The notes beneath the pieces are model-generated. The model saw nothing but the letters and a program-made list of their open reading frames with translations. It made no database searches and was not told where the DNA came from. Shown in pieces: positions 43,068 to 52,531 of a stretch of DNA of 64,000 nt; within the stretch, counting starts at the first letter, position 1; each line of letters starts with the position of its first letter. The stretch spans positions 1,488,001 through 1,552,000 of the forward strand of contig OX595989.1 of the NCBI GenBank assembly GCA_951394045.1, in the 5' to 3' direction. The position numbers and the translations under genes were made by a program. Source of the stretch: Nitzschia sp. DOCU1 (taxonomy: Eukaryota > Bacillariophyta > Bacillariophyceae > Bacillariales > Bacillariaceae).

Positions 43068-44960
43068 TTACAAATTTCGCTTGCTCCTTTGCTGCGCCAT
43101 CATTATTCTCTCCGAGTAACTCAGCCCATTACTCTCATGACTTTCATGACCTGACTTGGAAGGCACTTCAGACATGTCACCAACCACTCGATCCAGAAGT
43201 GATCCCTTGGTGCGATCTTTTCTGTCCTTTGGCTCTTTGTATCCGTCATCTTCCGTTTCCTTATCTTTCTTCTTCCCACCTCGTCGGATTTTTCCTCGAC
43301 TGCCGTGTCCGGAATCGTGCCCAGAATTTTGCTCGTTCGCAAGACCCATCAAATCGATGTGCTTACTGATATCTCCTAGTGAAGCCTCGTTCTTCACTTC
43401 GCTCTTGCTGGAAAGCCCCCCACCCCGGTACATGTCCATAATTTCTTGTTGGCTCTTGGCCCTCTCCTCGTGGTCCCAATCAACATCTGTGTTGTCACCG
43501 CCATCTTCCTTTTTTGTTACAATACCGGCCATAAAGGCCAAGCTACCTGACGATGTATGAGTGACACTAGCGCGTCTTTGCCTTCGTCCCGGCGGTCCAG
43601 CACCAGGGCCTGCCGAACTCTTGCTCCTGGCGGGTGGTGGTTTGTTCAGATTGGCTGGTTCCAAAGATCCATCCGAATATGTATAGCCAACGGAGCCCCG
43701 ACGAAGCGGGCGTCGTCTTGGTGGCTCGCTATTTTGGCTTTTCGCCTCTGAGACCTCAGCGTGGCCTGGTTTGTTCAGATTGGCTGGTTCCAAAGATCCA
43801 TCCGAAGATGTATAGCCAACGGAGCCCCGACGAAGCGGGCGTCGTCTTGGTGGCTCGCTATTTTGGCTTTTCGCCTCTGAGACCTCAGCGTGGCCTGGTT
43901 TGTTCAGATTGGCTGGTTCCAAAGATCCATCCGAAGATGTATAGCCAACGGAGCCCCGACGAAGCGGACGTCGTCTTGGTGGCTCGCTATTTTGGCTTTT
44001 TGCCTCTGAGACCTCAGTGTGGCCTGAGTGATCCATCGTCGCCCTGCGCCCACTTCTAGTTCGTCGTACAGGACTATGGTCTGATCTGTCACGACCTTTG
44101 CTGGACATCTGAGGACTTTTATCACTCGAGTTCTTTCGAGACATGGTTCGAGGGCTGGGACCGACATCTTCTGGATCAGGGAGGCGACCATCATTCGACG
44201 AGTGAGCTCGTCTAGGAATACCACCTCTCCTCTTAGAAGATGAAACTGCCTTCTTGTGGAGGTCTCCACTCTTTGATCGGGCGCTCTGCTGAAAGCCGTC
44301 TCGCTTTCGGTCATCCATGTCACCAGTGGAGCCAAAGGCATCCATTCCATATCCATCGTGGTCATCTCCGAACTTGACATCGGTCTGCACCTCAAACGGT
44401 GCAAACCCGTCATCAATGTCCTTGAATGGGTCAGCCCCAAACGCATCAAAATCGTTCGCAGAACTAAAGTTTCTCATGGATTGAGGTGGAGGGGGTGCAT
44501 CCAGGAAAGGGCCCGGTGCGGAACTCAAATTCCGACTGGACTGAGCTTTTCGATCATGGTTACTTTTAACCCCGCCAGAAGAAGGAGCCGGAATTCCAAA
44601 TCCATCATCTCCAAACCCAGAGCTACCGCCGAATCCATGACCGAACTCCAGCCCATTTCCAAAATCGAAATCAGCCGATCCACTACTGCTCGAGTTGTTG
44701 AACCCTGAAGTTGAATTATTCGTTGACTTTTTTGAAAAGGGGTCCCGGCTGCTTTTGTGGGCGGACGGAAATAAGTTGGACGAATCCTCTGATACATGTG
44801 TTGAATTCGTCGTAGACCGAGTAGAATTTGACGCATGAGAACTTGTCTCCACACATTTTCCACCAGCAGGTGAAGAAAAGTCTTTCATTGATTTTTTCAG
44901 ATACGACGACATCTTCTTCTCGGATGGCGCAACCACCGCAAATGGGTCGTCATCGTCCAT
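43068..44960 (-). CDS. Disordered protein with 43-residue tandem repeats
   Basis: Single-exon, 630 residues. The N-terminus (MDDDDPFAVVAPSEKKMSSY) and a Gly/Phe/Asp-rich section (DFDFGNGLEFGHGFGGSSGF, then DAFGADPFKDIDDGFAPF) contain DPF- and FG-like short motifs. DPF motifs bind the AP-2 alpha ear and similar endocytic adaptor domains elsewhere. The middle holds three copies of a 43-residue repeat rich in Arg and Ser (SEPPRRRPLRRGSVGYTSSD), which contains RRxS-type basophilic kinase sites. The C-terminus has HEERAKSQQEIMDMYRGGG and a last helix-like LSYSERIMMAQQRSKRNL. An endocytic or vesicle-adaptor role is an inference from DPF/FxDxF motifs alone. Confidence 0.66.
   Translation of the reverse strand: MDDDDPFAVVAPSEKKMSSYLKKSMKDFSSPAGGKCVETSSHASNSTRSTTNSTHVSEDSSNLFPSAHKSSRDPFSKKSTNNSTSGFNNSSSSGSADFDFGNGLEFGHGFGGSSGFGDDGFGIPAPSSGGVKSNHDRKAQSSRNLSSAPGPFLDAPPPPQSMRNFSSANDFDAFGADPFKDIDDGFAPFEVQTDVKFGDDHDGYGMDAFGSTGDMDDRKRDGFQQSARSKSGDLHKKAVSSSKRRGGIPRRAHSSNDGRLPDPEDVGPSPRTMSRKNSSDKSPQMSSKGRDRSDHSPVRRTRSGRRATMDHSGHTEVSEAKSQNSEPPRRRPLRRGSVGYTSSDGSLEPANLNKPGHAEVSEAKSQNSEPPRRRPLRRGSVGYTSSDGSLEPANLNKPGHAEVSEAKSQNSEPPRRRPLRRGSVGYTYSDGSLEPANLNKPPPARSKSSAGPGAGPPGRRQRRASVTHTSSGSLAFMAGIVTKKEDGGDNTDVDWDHEERAKSQQEIMDMYRGGGLSSKSEVKNEASLGDISKHIDLMGLANEQNSGHDSGHGSRGKIRRGGKKKDKETEDDGYKEPKDRKDRTKGSLLDRVVGDMSEVPSKSGHESHESNGLSYSERIMMAQQRSKRNL
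43641..44027. repeat. Three tandem copies of a 129-bp coding unit
   Basis: Units begin at 43641, 43770 and 43899 (TTTGTTCAGATTGGCTGG). They differ at only a few positions, so the expansion is recent. 129 bp is 43 codons, so copy-number change keeps the frame. Confidence 0.92.
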
Positions 44961-45741
44961 TTTGACGGAGATTCCAGGTCTCCCAAACTAAACGCAAAAT
45001 ATTATTTGGAGATGTTTGTCAGTATTTTCTGAGCGGAGAGATCCAAAAATAACTCCGACCACCCATTAATGGGGTCTCAACACTAACAAGTCTGTTGCCT
45101 ATGCACAAATGAAATTGCTTGCGCTTTTGTTTGTTGCCATCGATAAACGGTTACTTGCGTCTTCCCTGTCCTTCTTCGCTCGACGAGTAATTGCCACGAT
45201 GACTGATTGATTAGGTGTTTCGGTACACAAGCTACGACTTGTTCCTAATACCAGGTACCTGGTACAGCCCTTCCTACCGGTAGACTAGAGGGACGCATGG
45301 TCGGTTTCGCCTTGTATCTGACTGCCCGCGATCATTTCGTTAGTCGTGGTTCATTGGAAAACCAGAATATCAAGAAGGCCCTAATATAAATAGATGTCCC
45401 ATTGTGACCTGACTGTGACGTTTTGACAACCTTATGGACTTCAGAGTGTATCCGTTTGGGCCTGGCTTGTTAAAGGCACCCAGTTAAGCCTTTTCAAACC
45501 ATGTACTATATAAGGTAGTCACCATACCGGCCGTCCTACCTTTACATACTACCGTGCTTATTCGTCTGAGTCGACTCCAATGACTTGGCTGGCATTTTGC
45601 AGGGAAAGATCCACATTCCGATAGCAAAAACAGTGAGAAAGATCCACCAGAAAGCACAACAACAGTCGTTGTTGCTGGCCTCATTCGCTCGTGTGCCAAT
45701 ACGCCATTGTCGTCCTTCATCTTTCAACTGACTGCTTTGAC
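44961..45741. other. Divergent intergenic region with a 16-bp palindrome
   Basis: Between two head-to-head genes. It contains the perfect palindrome TACCAGGTACCTGGTA at 45249-45264, followed by CTACCGGTAG at about 45275. No gene recognised. Confidence 0.5.
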
Positions 45742-46686
45742 ATGAACACTGAGAGTGGCGGAAATCAGTACGTCCACAAAGATTCCAGTGAACGACAGGA
45801 CATTTTGAACCGATGCTTCCGTCATACGACGGCCGAAGGATTCCGCAAGTCCGGAATAATTGCCGCTGCCGCCGACAGTGGCACCGGGTCTCCTTTTCGA
45901 ATTCTAGAAATTGGCTGCGGGACAGGAGCCACAACCTTTGATCTATCAATCATTTTACCCACAGCAGAAATCACTGCAGTTGACGCCGACGCTAACCTAA
46001 TTGCTGCGGCAAATGACCGGCTCCAGAAATCAGCATCAGATTTGACCGAACGAGTCACATTTCTACATGTCAATGGCGAAGAAACGGGAAAGAAATTCAT
46101 CAACCACTTTGACGCCGTATGGTTTCGACTCGTCTTGGTTCACGTGCCTGACCCGGTGGCGTTGCTAGCGTCGGCCGTCGATAGTCTCAAACCGGGTGGA
46201 ACACTTTTTGTGGAAGACTGTGATGGACGAAGTTGTGTAAATGATCCTCCCTTCTTGGCCAATTCATGGATTCATAAGGTCCACGTTCAAGTCTCTTTGA
46301 GATTAGGGGCCGATGTCCGCCGGGGTTCTGTAATTGGGAGCTATCTTCAGGAATCGTTCGCCAACCAATTGACCAATCTACAGTTCGACACCTTTGCCCC
46401 AATCTTTGGCAAGGGCGTGAAGGTCGCCCCGTGGGCAAAGACAAGCGAGACAGCCCTGGGACCAGTTCCAAGTTCAGAGGAGCACTGGGAGTCCGGCTGG
46501 GCACTTTTTAAAGGATCTCTTTCGAGTCTGACGCCAAAGTTTTTGGAGTCGGGCTTTTGCACACAGCGCGACGTTGACTTGGCCTGGAAGAGTGTGGAAC
46601 AAGTAGAAGACGAAAAGCTGACGCCATATCAAATCTTCTCTCTTCCTGGAGGGAACATGTTCCAATGGTGGGCCACGAAGATTTGA
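45742..46686 (+). CDS. Class I SAM-dependent methyltransferase
   Basis: Single-exon, 314 residues from the first ATG at 45742; upstream in-frame codons are open but non-ATG. Motif I is ILEIGCGTGATTFDLS at about 55-70. Motif II is ITAVDADANLI. FDAVWFRLVLVHVPDPVALL and LKPGGTLFVEDCDG correspond to motifs IV-VI, with HVPD as in UbiE/Methyltransf_11/25 types. The rest (about 190-314) lacks a known domain and ends with PGGNMFQWWATKI. No targeting peptide is evident. The substrate is unknown, possibly a small molecule. The eIF2-gamma gene is convergent, 179 bp downstream. Confidence 0.85.
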   Translation: MNTESGGNQYVHKDSSERQDILNRCFRHTTAEGFRKSGIIAAAADSGTGSPFRILEIGCGTGATTFDLSIILPTAEITAVDADANLIAAANDRLQKSASDLTERVTFLHVNGEETGKKFINHFDAVWFRLVLVHVPDPVALLASAVDSLKPGGTLFVEDCDGRSCVNDPPFLANSWIHKVHVQVSLRLGADVRRGSVIGSYLQESFANQLTNLQFDTFAPIFGKGVKVAPWAKTSETALGPVPSSEEHWESGWALFKGSLSSLTPKFLESGFCTQRDVDLAWKSVEQVEDEKLTPYQIFSLPGGNMFQWWATKI

Positions 46687-46865
46687 CGTGTAGATGTACA
46701 ACCGAATCTCAAGGGGAACGTGTTTGCCCCTGCCCTGAAGTTTACGAATTGAAGCAATCTTCGTGTAAACTCACCACCATACTTCCTATATATTTAAATG
46801 ATTCCAGTTGCGCTACACATCAAGCATCAATGGGTGTTCTAGAGTACAACATTTGTGCGTCCTAT

Positions 46866-48387
46866 CTATGGCTCCTTGACCTCGATCTTGGATCCTTTTC
46901 GAATTTGACCCCATCCAATCAAACGCCAATGCTTGTCCACACGTCGTGAGAGGGCAATCTTCTCGCCTTCTGTAGTACAGACAGGTTGTGTCAGTGCAAT
47001 CTTGGCGAGCTCACCCTTAACGGCAATGACTCTGCCACCAGTTGCAGTGGACCCAATGTTGACCATGAGAATCTCATTCTTTGCCAATTTCTGAACCTTG
47101 GCTTGCTTTCCACCGTCACTTGTCTTTACTCCCAACAGTCGTCTCAACAAATAGTACGAGATTTCAATCTCGCTAAAGACATCGGGCAATTGGCCCTTGA
47201 GTCCCAAGACTTGTCCTACCAATCGATCGGCTCTCGTCAAAGTGGGGTCAATGCGCGTACCCACACCGATGAGACCACCCGGAACAGCAAACTGAAGATC
47301 ATTTTGTTCGGCGTACAAGGAGGAGATCTTGGAATAGATGGGCGCGCAAACCATAATTGTGCTACCGTCTTCGCCTTCCTGCTTGGTGACGATACCAGGC
47401 CGAACCTCAATTTCATCACCAACCCTCAAGACACCCTGAAGGATACTTCCACCAGCCACGCCACCCTGCAGGTCGCTGACATCTTGACCAGGCCGATTGA
47501 CATCAAACGATCGAATCACAATCAATCGAGGGACACTGGTAAAGTCTCGCGGGGGAAGTGGGATCTTTCGTACAATATACTCGCAAACGACGTCAATGTT
47601 ATACTTCAACACAGCCGAGATTGGGATGATTGGAGCAGAATCCGCAACCGTACCAGCGACGAATTTGCGGATCTGTTCTTGCTGCGCCAACGCAGCATCC
47701 GGCTTGACCAGATCGACCTTGTTCTGAAGAATGAGAATTTCCTTCAATCTCATAATCTCGACAGCGGCCAAGTGCTCACTCGTCTGAGGCTGAGGACAAG
47801 TCTCATTGCCAGCGACTAACAAAAATGCGGCGTCCATCACGGCTGCACCGTTCAACATGGTAGCCATGAGAATGTCGTGTCCAGGACAATCCACGAAACT
47901 CACATGCCGACGAAGGCGATACTTGATACCCGAGATTTCATCCACAAACTCATCGGCATGTGATGACCCTCTGGAGGTGTAAAATCCTCCCTTTTCTCCC
48001 TTGACATCGCCCTTATAAATTTTAGCATTGGCATATCCCAGCTTAATGGTAATGTTACGTTCGAGCTCGTTCTTGAAACGGACTGTTTGCACTCCACTGA
48101 TGGCCTTGACCACAGTCGACTTTCCGTGAGCCACGTGACCGATTGTCCCAATGTTAATAGTAGCTTGACGAGAAATCTAAAGACAACAAAAGACGGCGTA
48201 ACAAGAACATGGTAAACGCATTAGTTTCTCGAATTCGACCGCTTCGACTCAACAATCGTGGGGACAAAACATGCAAAGAAAGACTCACAACTTCCGGCGT
48301 CAAAGCTGTCAATTTCGATGCATCAACAGTCGAAGCATCCTGTGGTTTCAGGTGCGACTGCTTCTTTTCTAAATCATCGGACCCCAT
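46866..48387 (-). CDS. EIF2S3: Translation initiation factor eIF2 gamma subunit
   Basis: Two exons, 48387-48289 and 48176-46866, joined across a 112-nt intron, give 469 residues, close to the eukaryotic norm. eIF2 delivers Met-tRNAi to the 40S subunit as a GTP ternary complex; gamma is the GTPase. The splice yields [19 protein letters not shown], an eIF2-gamma hallmark. P-loop GHVAHGKST, switch region [19 protein letters not shown]3 VDCPGHD, G4 NKVD and G5-like SAVLKYN are present. Domains II and III follow ([27 protein letters not shown] split over two beta-barrels, then [13 protein letters not shown] and GSKIEVKEP at the end). Identity is firm. The small first exon encodes the Ser/Thr-rich N-terminal tail. 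Confidence 0.95.
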
Positions 48388-48830
48388 GGTGACAGGGAGG
48401 TTGTTTCAAATGTGGTCAAAACCAAAAACCAGACGTGGTCAAAACCTTGCTTTACCATCATCGTCTCTCGACCGCACAATCCCTGCAATTTTCCCTACGT
48501 AGGTCAAGTACAAAACCCACGTTCCGATTCCGTGGAGGCAGACCCCGCGCGAAAAATAGTTGAGGCCAACCGCGCGCAGTGTGCGCGTCCACCACTGAAA
48601 AATCGGGATTCCAAACAACCTGAACTTCGATCCGATAACGATGATGGGTCCAAAGATTTGCTACTGGAGACCACCAACCCCAAAAGGATTGCAGGTTTCA
48701 AGCTATTGCCGTTCAACTGCAATCTGGGATCTACCACAGTAGGATACGTCCTCGTGTACTGTAAAAGTCTACAGGTCTTGATTGATCCCTTCGTTTTCTG
48801 CGTTGCATTTTTCGCTTCGTTGGCAGCATC
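48388..48830. other. Divergent promoter region of eIF2-gamma and QNG1
   Basis: 443 bp between start codons of two translation/tRNA-related genes. A plus-strand open frame (48412-48834) ends on the QNG1 start codon in another frame and has no domain, so it is taken as leader sequence. Confidence 0.45.
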
Positions 48831-49943
48831 ATGACGACATCGGATGCTGCAAGCACCCCACACGATTACTACTCGAATCCGTGCGAAAAGGTCCGAACAT
48901 CGTGCCGGCGATGGATAGAGCAAGAGAAGGATTGGATAGAGGGTGGTAGACGGTCAGTTGCTGTGCGCCATCAGCATATTGGAGCACTGGCGCAAATCAT
49001 ATTGGAGAAAAAGAGCCATAGGCCGACTTGGATTGAATGGGACGAAGAAAACTGGCACTACCAAGGTGGCAACTTTGCAGGAAGCGAAGCTCAACGACAA
49101 GAACGAGTTGCTATGTATATTTTGGCGCTGGATGCCATCAATTTTTGTTTTTGGCCGTGCAAAAACTACCCTCAAGAAACGCATATCAATACCTTGGAGT
49201 ATAACACACTTGCTGTGGCTCTCAAGAAGCTCGCGGAAGGCGACGATCAAAAGTTTTCGGAGGATATGATCTCCTATGCCTTCTCCCCAAAGCGATTAGC
49301 GGAAATGACGGAAGATACGATGGCTTCGCTACTGGAGCCGCACCTGGGTGGCCACTTTCTGGACAACATGCTCAAACGCTCTCAACTTTGGAAGGAGGTG
49401 GGCGAGGTACTATTGGAACATTTCGGCGGATCTGCAATGCAACTGATTGCTCAAGCGAATCAAAGCGCTCCCAAGCTGGTAGAGTTGATTTTCTCGCATT
49501 TTCCTGGGTTCCGCGACGAGGCTACAATAGACTCGGAACGAGTAGTATTTTTGAAGCGAGCGCAAATTTTTGTGGGCGACGTCAATGCGGCTCTGAAACT
49601 CAATCTACAAGATCTCCATCGACTGACTACCTTCGCTGACTATCGCGTCCCGCAGATCCTTCGACACTTTGAGATTTTGCAGTATTCCCCGGACCTTTCA
49701 CGCTCGGTAGATTCCGGTGACGAAATCGGTATGGGATCTCCCGACGAATTGTCGATCAGGGCAGCAACTGTCGTTGGAGTTGAGGAGCTTGTGAAGAAGC
49801 TGAATGCGGGCAATAAGTCACCAGCTGCTGGGGATTCATTCAATGACGTAAATGTCGACTGGTATCTTTGGCAAGTGGGCGAGAAAATGCACCAAGATGG
49901 CTTACTCAAACCATTCCACAAAGTACGGACGCACTTCTACTAA
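48831..49943 (+). CDS. QNG1: Queuosine 5'-phosphate N-glycosylase/hydrolase (queuosine salvage, DUF2419)
   Basis: Single-exon, 370 residues. It releases queuine from queuosine-5'-phosphate so the base can be reinserted at tRNA wobble position 34; eukaryotes cannot make queuine and must salvage it. Family signatures in order: AVRHQHIGALAQIILE, then ILALDAINFCFWPCKNY, LEYNTLAVALKKLAEG, LLEHFGGSAMQLIAQANQSA, LVELIFSHFPGFRDEA, FLKRAQIFVGDVNAAL and LTTFADYRVPQILRHFEILQ. INFCFW and FADYRVPQ are diagnostic for the former DUF2419. Length fits the family, and no targeting peptide is seen. Its stop lies 35 bp from the stop of the convergent plastid-protein gene. Confidence 0.93.
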   Translation: MTTSDAASTPHDYYSNPCEKVRTSCRRWIEQEKDWIEGGRRSVAVRHQHIGALAQIILEKKSHRPTWIEWDEENWHYQGGNFAGSEAQRQERVAMYILALDAINFCFWPCKNYPQETHINTLEYNTLAVALKKLAEGDDQKFSEDMISYAFSPKRLAEMTEDTMASLLEPHLGGHFLDNMLKRSQLWKEVGEVLLEHFGGSAMQLIAQANQSAPKLVELIFSHFPGFRDEATIDSERVVFLKRAQIFVGDVNAALKLNLQDLHRLTTFADYRVPQILRHFEILQYSPDLSRSVDSGDEIGMGSPDELSIRAATVVGVEELVKKLNAGNKSPAAGDSFNDVNVDWYLWQVGEKMHQDGLLKPFHKVRTHFY

Positions 49944-49978
49944 CAGTGGTAGACAATCCTACTAAAGTCAAACAAATT

Positions 49979-50845
49979 CTATTTTGTCGGTCTGATTTCG
50001 AATTTCCCGCACGCCACCAGCTTGGATGAAACCCCGAATAGACCCGTGCTCTTTTCTAGTCGGAGCACACCACTGCTTCCAAAGTCAAAGGTGCCAGGTG
50101 TGCGACCGGGTGATACTTGGATGTCGCCGTACACAAAGCCTGGAGGGATCGAGTATGATGACTGTGTTTGGATAGCTTTTTCGTCTTCGTCCGTCCAGTA
50201 AATCTTCTGGATTGTGCCCTTGGTCTCCACGGTTCGAGTGTAACCCAGCGTGTCAATGCTGAATCGTAGCATTTTTCCGTCATCCGAAAGCTTCCACTCC
50301 CCATTGACTTCTCCCGACGTAAATTCAGATGGGGATGCTTTGCAGACACCATTTTCCAGAAATTCAATTGTAATAGTGGTTGACGGTGTAGAAGGCAATG
50401 CCAGACCAGTTTCGCGGTCTCGGGACGAAATGTTCACTTTACTCCCATACAGATCATTGCTAGGGTCACGTTCTGGTACACCTGATAAGAAAAGATCCAC
50501 AGAGCATGTGTTACCCGTAATCATCGCCGGAGTAACATCGTTTCCGAGTTGTTTTTCTCGCCACTTTTTCTGAGTCTCGGTCAACTGGGTCGCTGGAGAA
50601 CCCTCAATAAACTCTTCACCAGGAGCATCGTATTGACCTTTTCGCTTGTCTGGTGATAGACTACCGTCATTTTGAAAGGCTTTGTCGATCATATCCTTGA
50701 AGAGATTGTAACGACGCGTTGATTCCCTCGTCGACGGGATCGTCTCGCAGTGTCGACCATTCAACTTCGTCGCCGTGGGCGTAAATGCTTCTGCTTCCAA
50801 GGCGCAGAAAATCGGCAGAAAGATCTGCCACGATAACACTCTCAT
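49979..50845 (-). CDS. Plastid-targeted protein of unknown function
   Basis: Single-exon, 288 residues from the ATG at 50845. Leader: MRVLSWQIFLPIFCALEAEA followed by FTPTATKLNG, a signal peptide with Phe at the cleavage site and a basic/hydroxylated transit stretch, the diatom plastid import signature. The mature part has KKWREKQLGNDV, GNTCSVDLFLSGVPERDPSN and a beta-rich C-terminal half (TITIEFLENGVCKAS, GEWKLSDDGKMLRFSID, DIQVSPGRTPGTFDFGSSG) resembling a lipocalin/fibrillin-like or other beta-barrel, without a firm match. A TGACGTCA site lies 166 bp upstream. Confidence 0.75.
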   Translation of the reverse strand: MRVLSWQIFLPIFCALEAEAFTPTATKLNGRHCETIPSTRESTRRYNLFKDMIDKAFQNDGSLSPDKRKGQYDAPGEEFIEGSPATQLTETQKKWREKQLGNDVTPAMITGNTCSVDLFLSGVPERDPSNDLYGSKVNISSRDRETGLALPSTPSTTITIEFLENGVCKASPSEFTSGEVNGEWKLSDDGKMLRFSIDTLGYTRTVETKGTIQKIYWTDEDEKAIQTQSSYSIPPGFVYGDIQVSPGRTPGTFDFGSSGVLRLEKSTGLFGVSSKLVACGKFEIRPTK

Positions 50846-51370
50846 GGTCAGACACTGCAACCCTCAATATTCCAATTGAAAGATAGATGTGGCTGGAACT
50901 GTTCAGTTGTCGCCCCTCTTGGCGAAGGCAATCGTACGCTCACTGCGCCATGGTGTTCGTCCTTGGTCAACTTGGGGGCCGAGAAAGCATTGAAAAGATC
51001 CTTTTGGGGGTGACGTCATTCCGTGACTGACGCGCCTGCCAGCAAGCCCAAACTTCGAATGGGTCCACAAGACTTGACAATACGACCCGACTAATTTAGC
51101 GTGACCCGCCTTCCCTTCAGTAGATAGTCGACCAAAGACAAAATCTACCAAGAAGCTAAATACCAGCCAAATCAACACTACTGGATAGCCTTCATGACAA
51201 GGAGGAAGTTGCTAGCTTCTGTTCGATAGGAAGTAGACGACCCGGGCGACAATGCACATGGTGTCTACGCTAGCTACTTCGTGATAGGAGCGAGTGGAGG
51301 GTGGAACTCGCGGCCGAGTCTAGTACTATACATGTTATCGCCCATTGACTCTTGATGCGGGATAGTCTCG
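50846..51370. other. Intergenic region with a TGACGTCA site
   Basis: Promoter side of the plastid-protein gene and 3' flank of the next. A 91-codon minus-strand open frame (50903-51178) sits where the promoter should be and has no domain, so it is not called. Confidence 0.4.
51011..51018. promoter_or_regulatory. Perfect TGACGTCA palindrome (CRE/bZIP-type site)
   Basis: Lies 166 bp upstream of a plastid-protein start codon. It is the closest of three such sites to its gene. A bZIP-type response is inferred only. Confidence 0.35.
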
Positions 51371-52051
51371 CTAGTGAGAGTCAAGCTGACCAAGCTCCCT
51401 AGCCCACCGTATTGATTGACTAGAAAAGGTAGAGGAGATTGCTCGCAGGCTCTCGTTATCAGGACCTCCTGGCATGCTTTTCTGGATGTTGTGCTCTTTC
51501 ACGATCATTTTGATAAGAGTCCGCTTCCGCTTTTGTTTAACGTGTGAAATGCTTGCGATTAGATGGTCCTCCAGACCTCTGATGCAGTACAATGACGAAT
51601 CGATCTTCTGAATGTCACCGCCATTGGCATCAGTCTCCTTCAGCACAAGCTTGCACTCGTTAAAGAAGGAGACGTAATCGGATTTTCTATACCACGCATT
51701 CTTGAAGTCACTTTCGGAGTAGTTATGAACAAAGACGTCGGGTTTGTCTGAAAAGGTAACTTTCTTGGACATCCGTCTTTTCTTAGTCACTGGTACCTCT
51801 GGAGGTGCAAATGGACATGCCACGGGGAAACCTCTTTTGCGGAGAAAGCCCTGAATAATCTTGTCGGCATCCATCATAACTATGCTGTTGGAATTCCATA
51901 GTGGGGGAGCAGCTTGCTGAGCTTGGAGCATGGTGAAAATTCTTTTTTTCTTGTCTATGGGTAACTCTTCCGGAGGCGAGACGCAACTGGTTTGTGGGTG
52001 CCAAACGCTCGTGACGAAGGGAAGGTTCGACTGTTCTTTTGCACACATCAT
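51371..52051 (-). CDS. Diatom-type unknown protein with W-Y-DY and RGLE motifs
   Basis: Single-exon, 226 residues. A basic patch (TKKRRMSKKVTFSD) is followed by VFVHNYSESDFKNAWYRKSD, then YVSFFNECKLVLKE and YCIRGLEDHLIASISHVKQK. The order S-x-x-DxxxxWY-x-x-DY followed by a helical stretch and (F/I)RGLE is a pattern I associate with a family of short proteins recurrent in diatoms with no described function. The basic patch could direct it to the nucleus. The notable feature is position: its ATG is only 142 bp from the end of the retrotransposon's 3' LTR on the same strand, so its native promoter was displaced to beyond 58860. Confidence 0.65.
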   Translation of the reverse strand: MMCAKEQSNLPFVTSVWHPQTSCVSPPEELPIDKKKRIFTMLQAQQAAPPLWNSNSIVMMDADKIIQGFLRKRGFPVACPFAPPEVPVTKKRRMSKKVTFSDKPDVFVHNYSESDFKNAWYRKSDYVSFFNECKLVLKETDANGGDIQKIDSSLYCIRGLEDHLIASISHVKQKRKRTLIKMIVKEHNIQKSMPGGPDNESLRAISSTFSSQSIRWARELGQLDSH

Positions 52052-52193
52052 GATAATTTTGTTCCCTTGATGACGCCGTCGGCATCGTATTTTTTCGGCC
52101 CAAGGGGCACAAGACCACGAGTAATATGGTCATGTGACCTTTTGTCGATTGTGACCTTCAATATCCGGTACTGTTATATGAATCCTGTTCGTC

Positions 52194-52349
52194 CGAGAAA
52201 TCACCGAGTAAGTGGCGCGGATCCACTCGACAAAGTAGTAACATGTAATAAGATCATCAACATAAAATATTATGGCATTACCGCGCGGGATACGAACACC
52301 CGGCTTGACTACTTAGACTAAACCATGCCACTTCTTCGGGGAAATAACG
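52194..52349 (-). repeat. 3' LTR of the retrotransposon
   Basis: 156 bp, identical to the copy at 58705-58860; one further base (C) at the 5' plus-strand edge is shared and could belong to either the LTR or the duplication. Termini on the coding strand are CGTTATT...TTTCTCG, not TG...CA. It contains a TATA-like ATAATATTTTATG and tRNA-promoter-like pieces (TGGTTTAGTC and GTTCGTATCC). It faces the gene starting at 52051. Confidence 0.93.
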
Positions 52350-52357
52350 GTCCCCTC
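52350..52357 (-). other. Polypurine tract
   Basis: GAGGGGAC on the coding strand, immediately before the 3' LTR, where plus-strand DNA synthesis is primed. Confidence 0.6.
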
Positions 52358-52531
52358 GATGGGAGACGGAGCTAGGAGTCCGATCACATCGCACTATCCT
52401 CATCCAAGACTAACTTCCAACAACACTCACCATCACCAAATAAATCCAACCGAGGTACCTGCCCCACCGCAGGACGTCCAACACGAATGGCCAACAAGCT
52501 TAGGCCACCCCCTCGACGAGTCAGACGCGAC

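Noticed and set aside
42641..43154. Overlapping plus-strand open frames of about 124 codons
   Set aside because: Two unrelated frames overlap with no domain and no neighbour logic.
48412..48834. 141-codon plus-strand frame ending at the QNG1 start
   Set aside because: Different frame from QNG1, low-complexity content and no domain; taken as leader sequence.
50903..51178. 91-codon minus-strand open frame upstream of the plastid protein
   Set aside because: No domain, no clear leader, and it sits where the promoter is expected.
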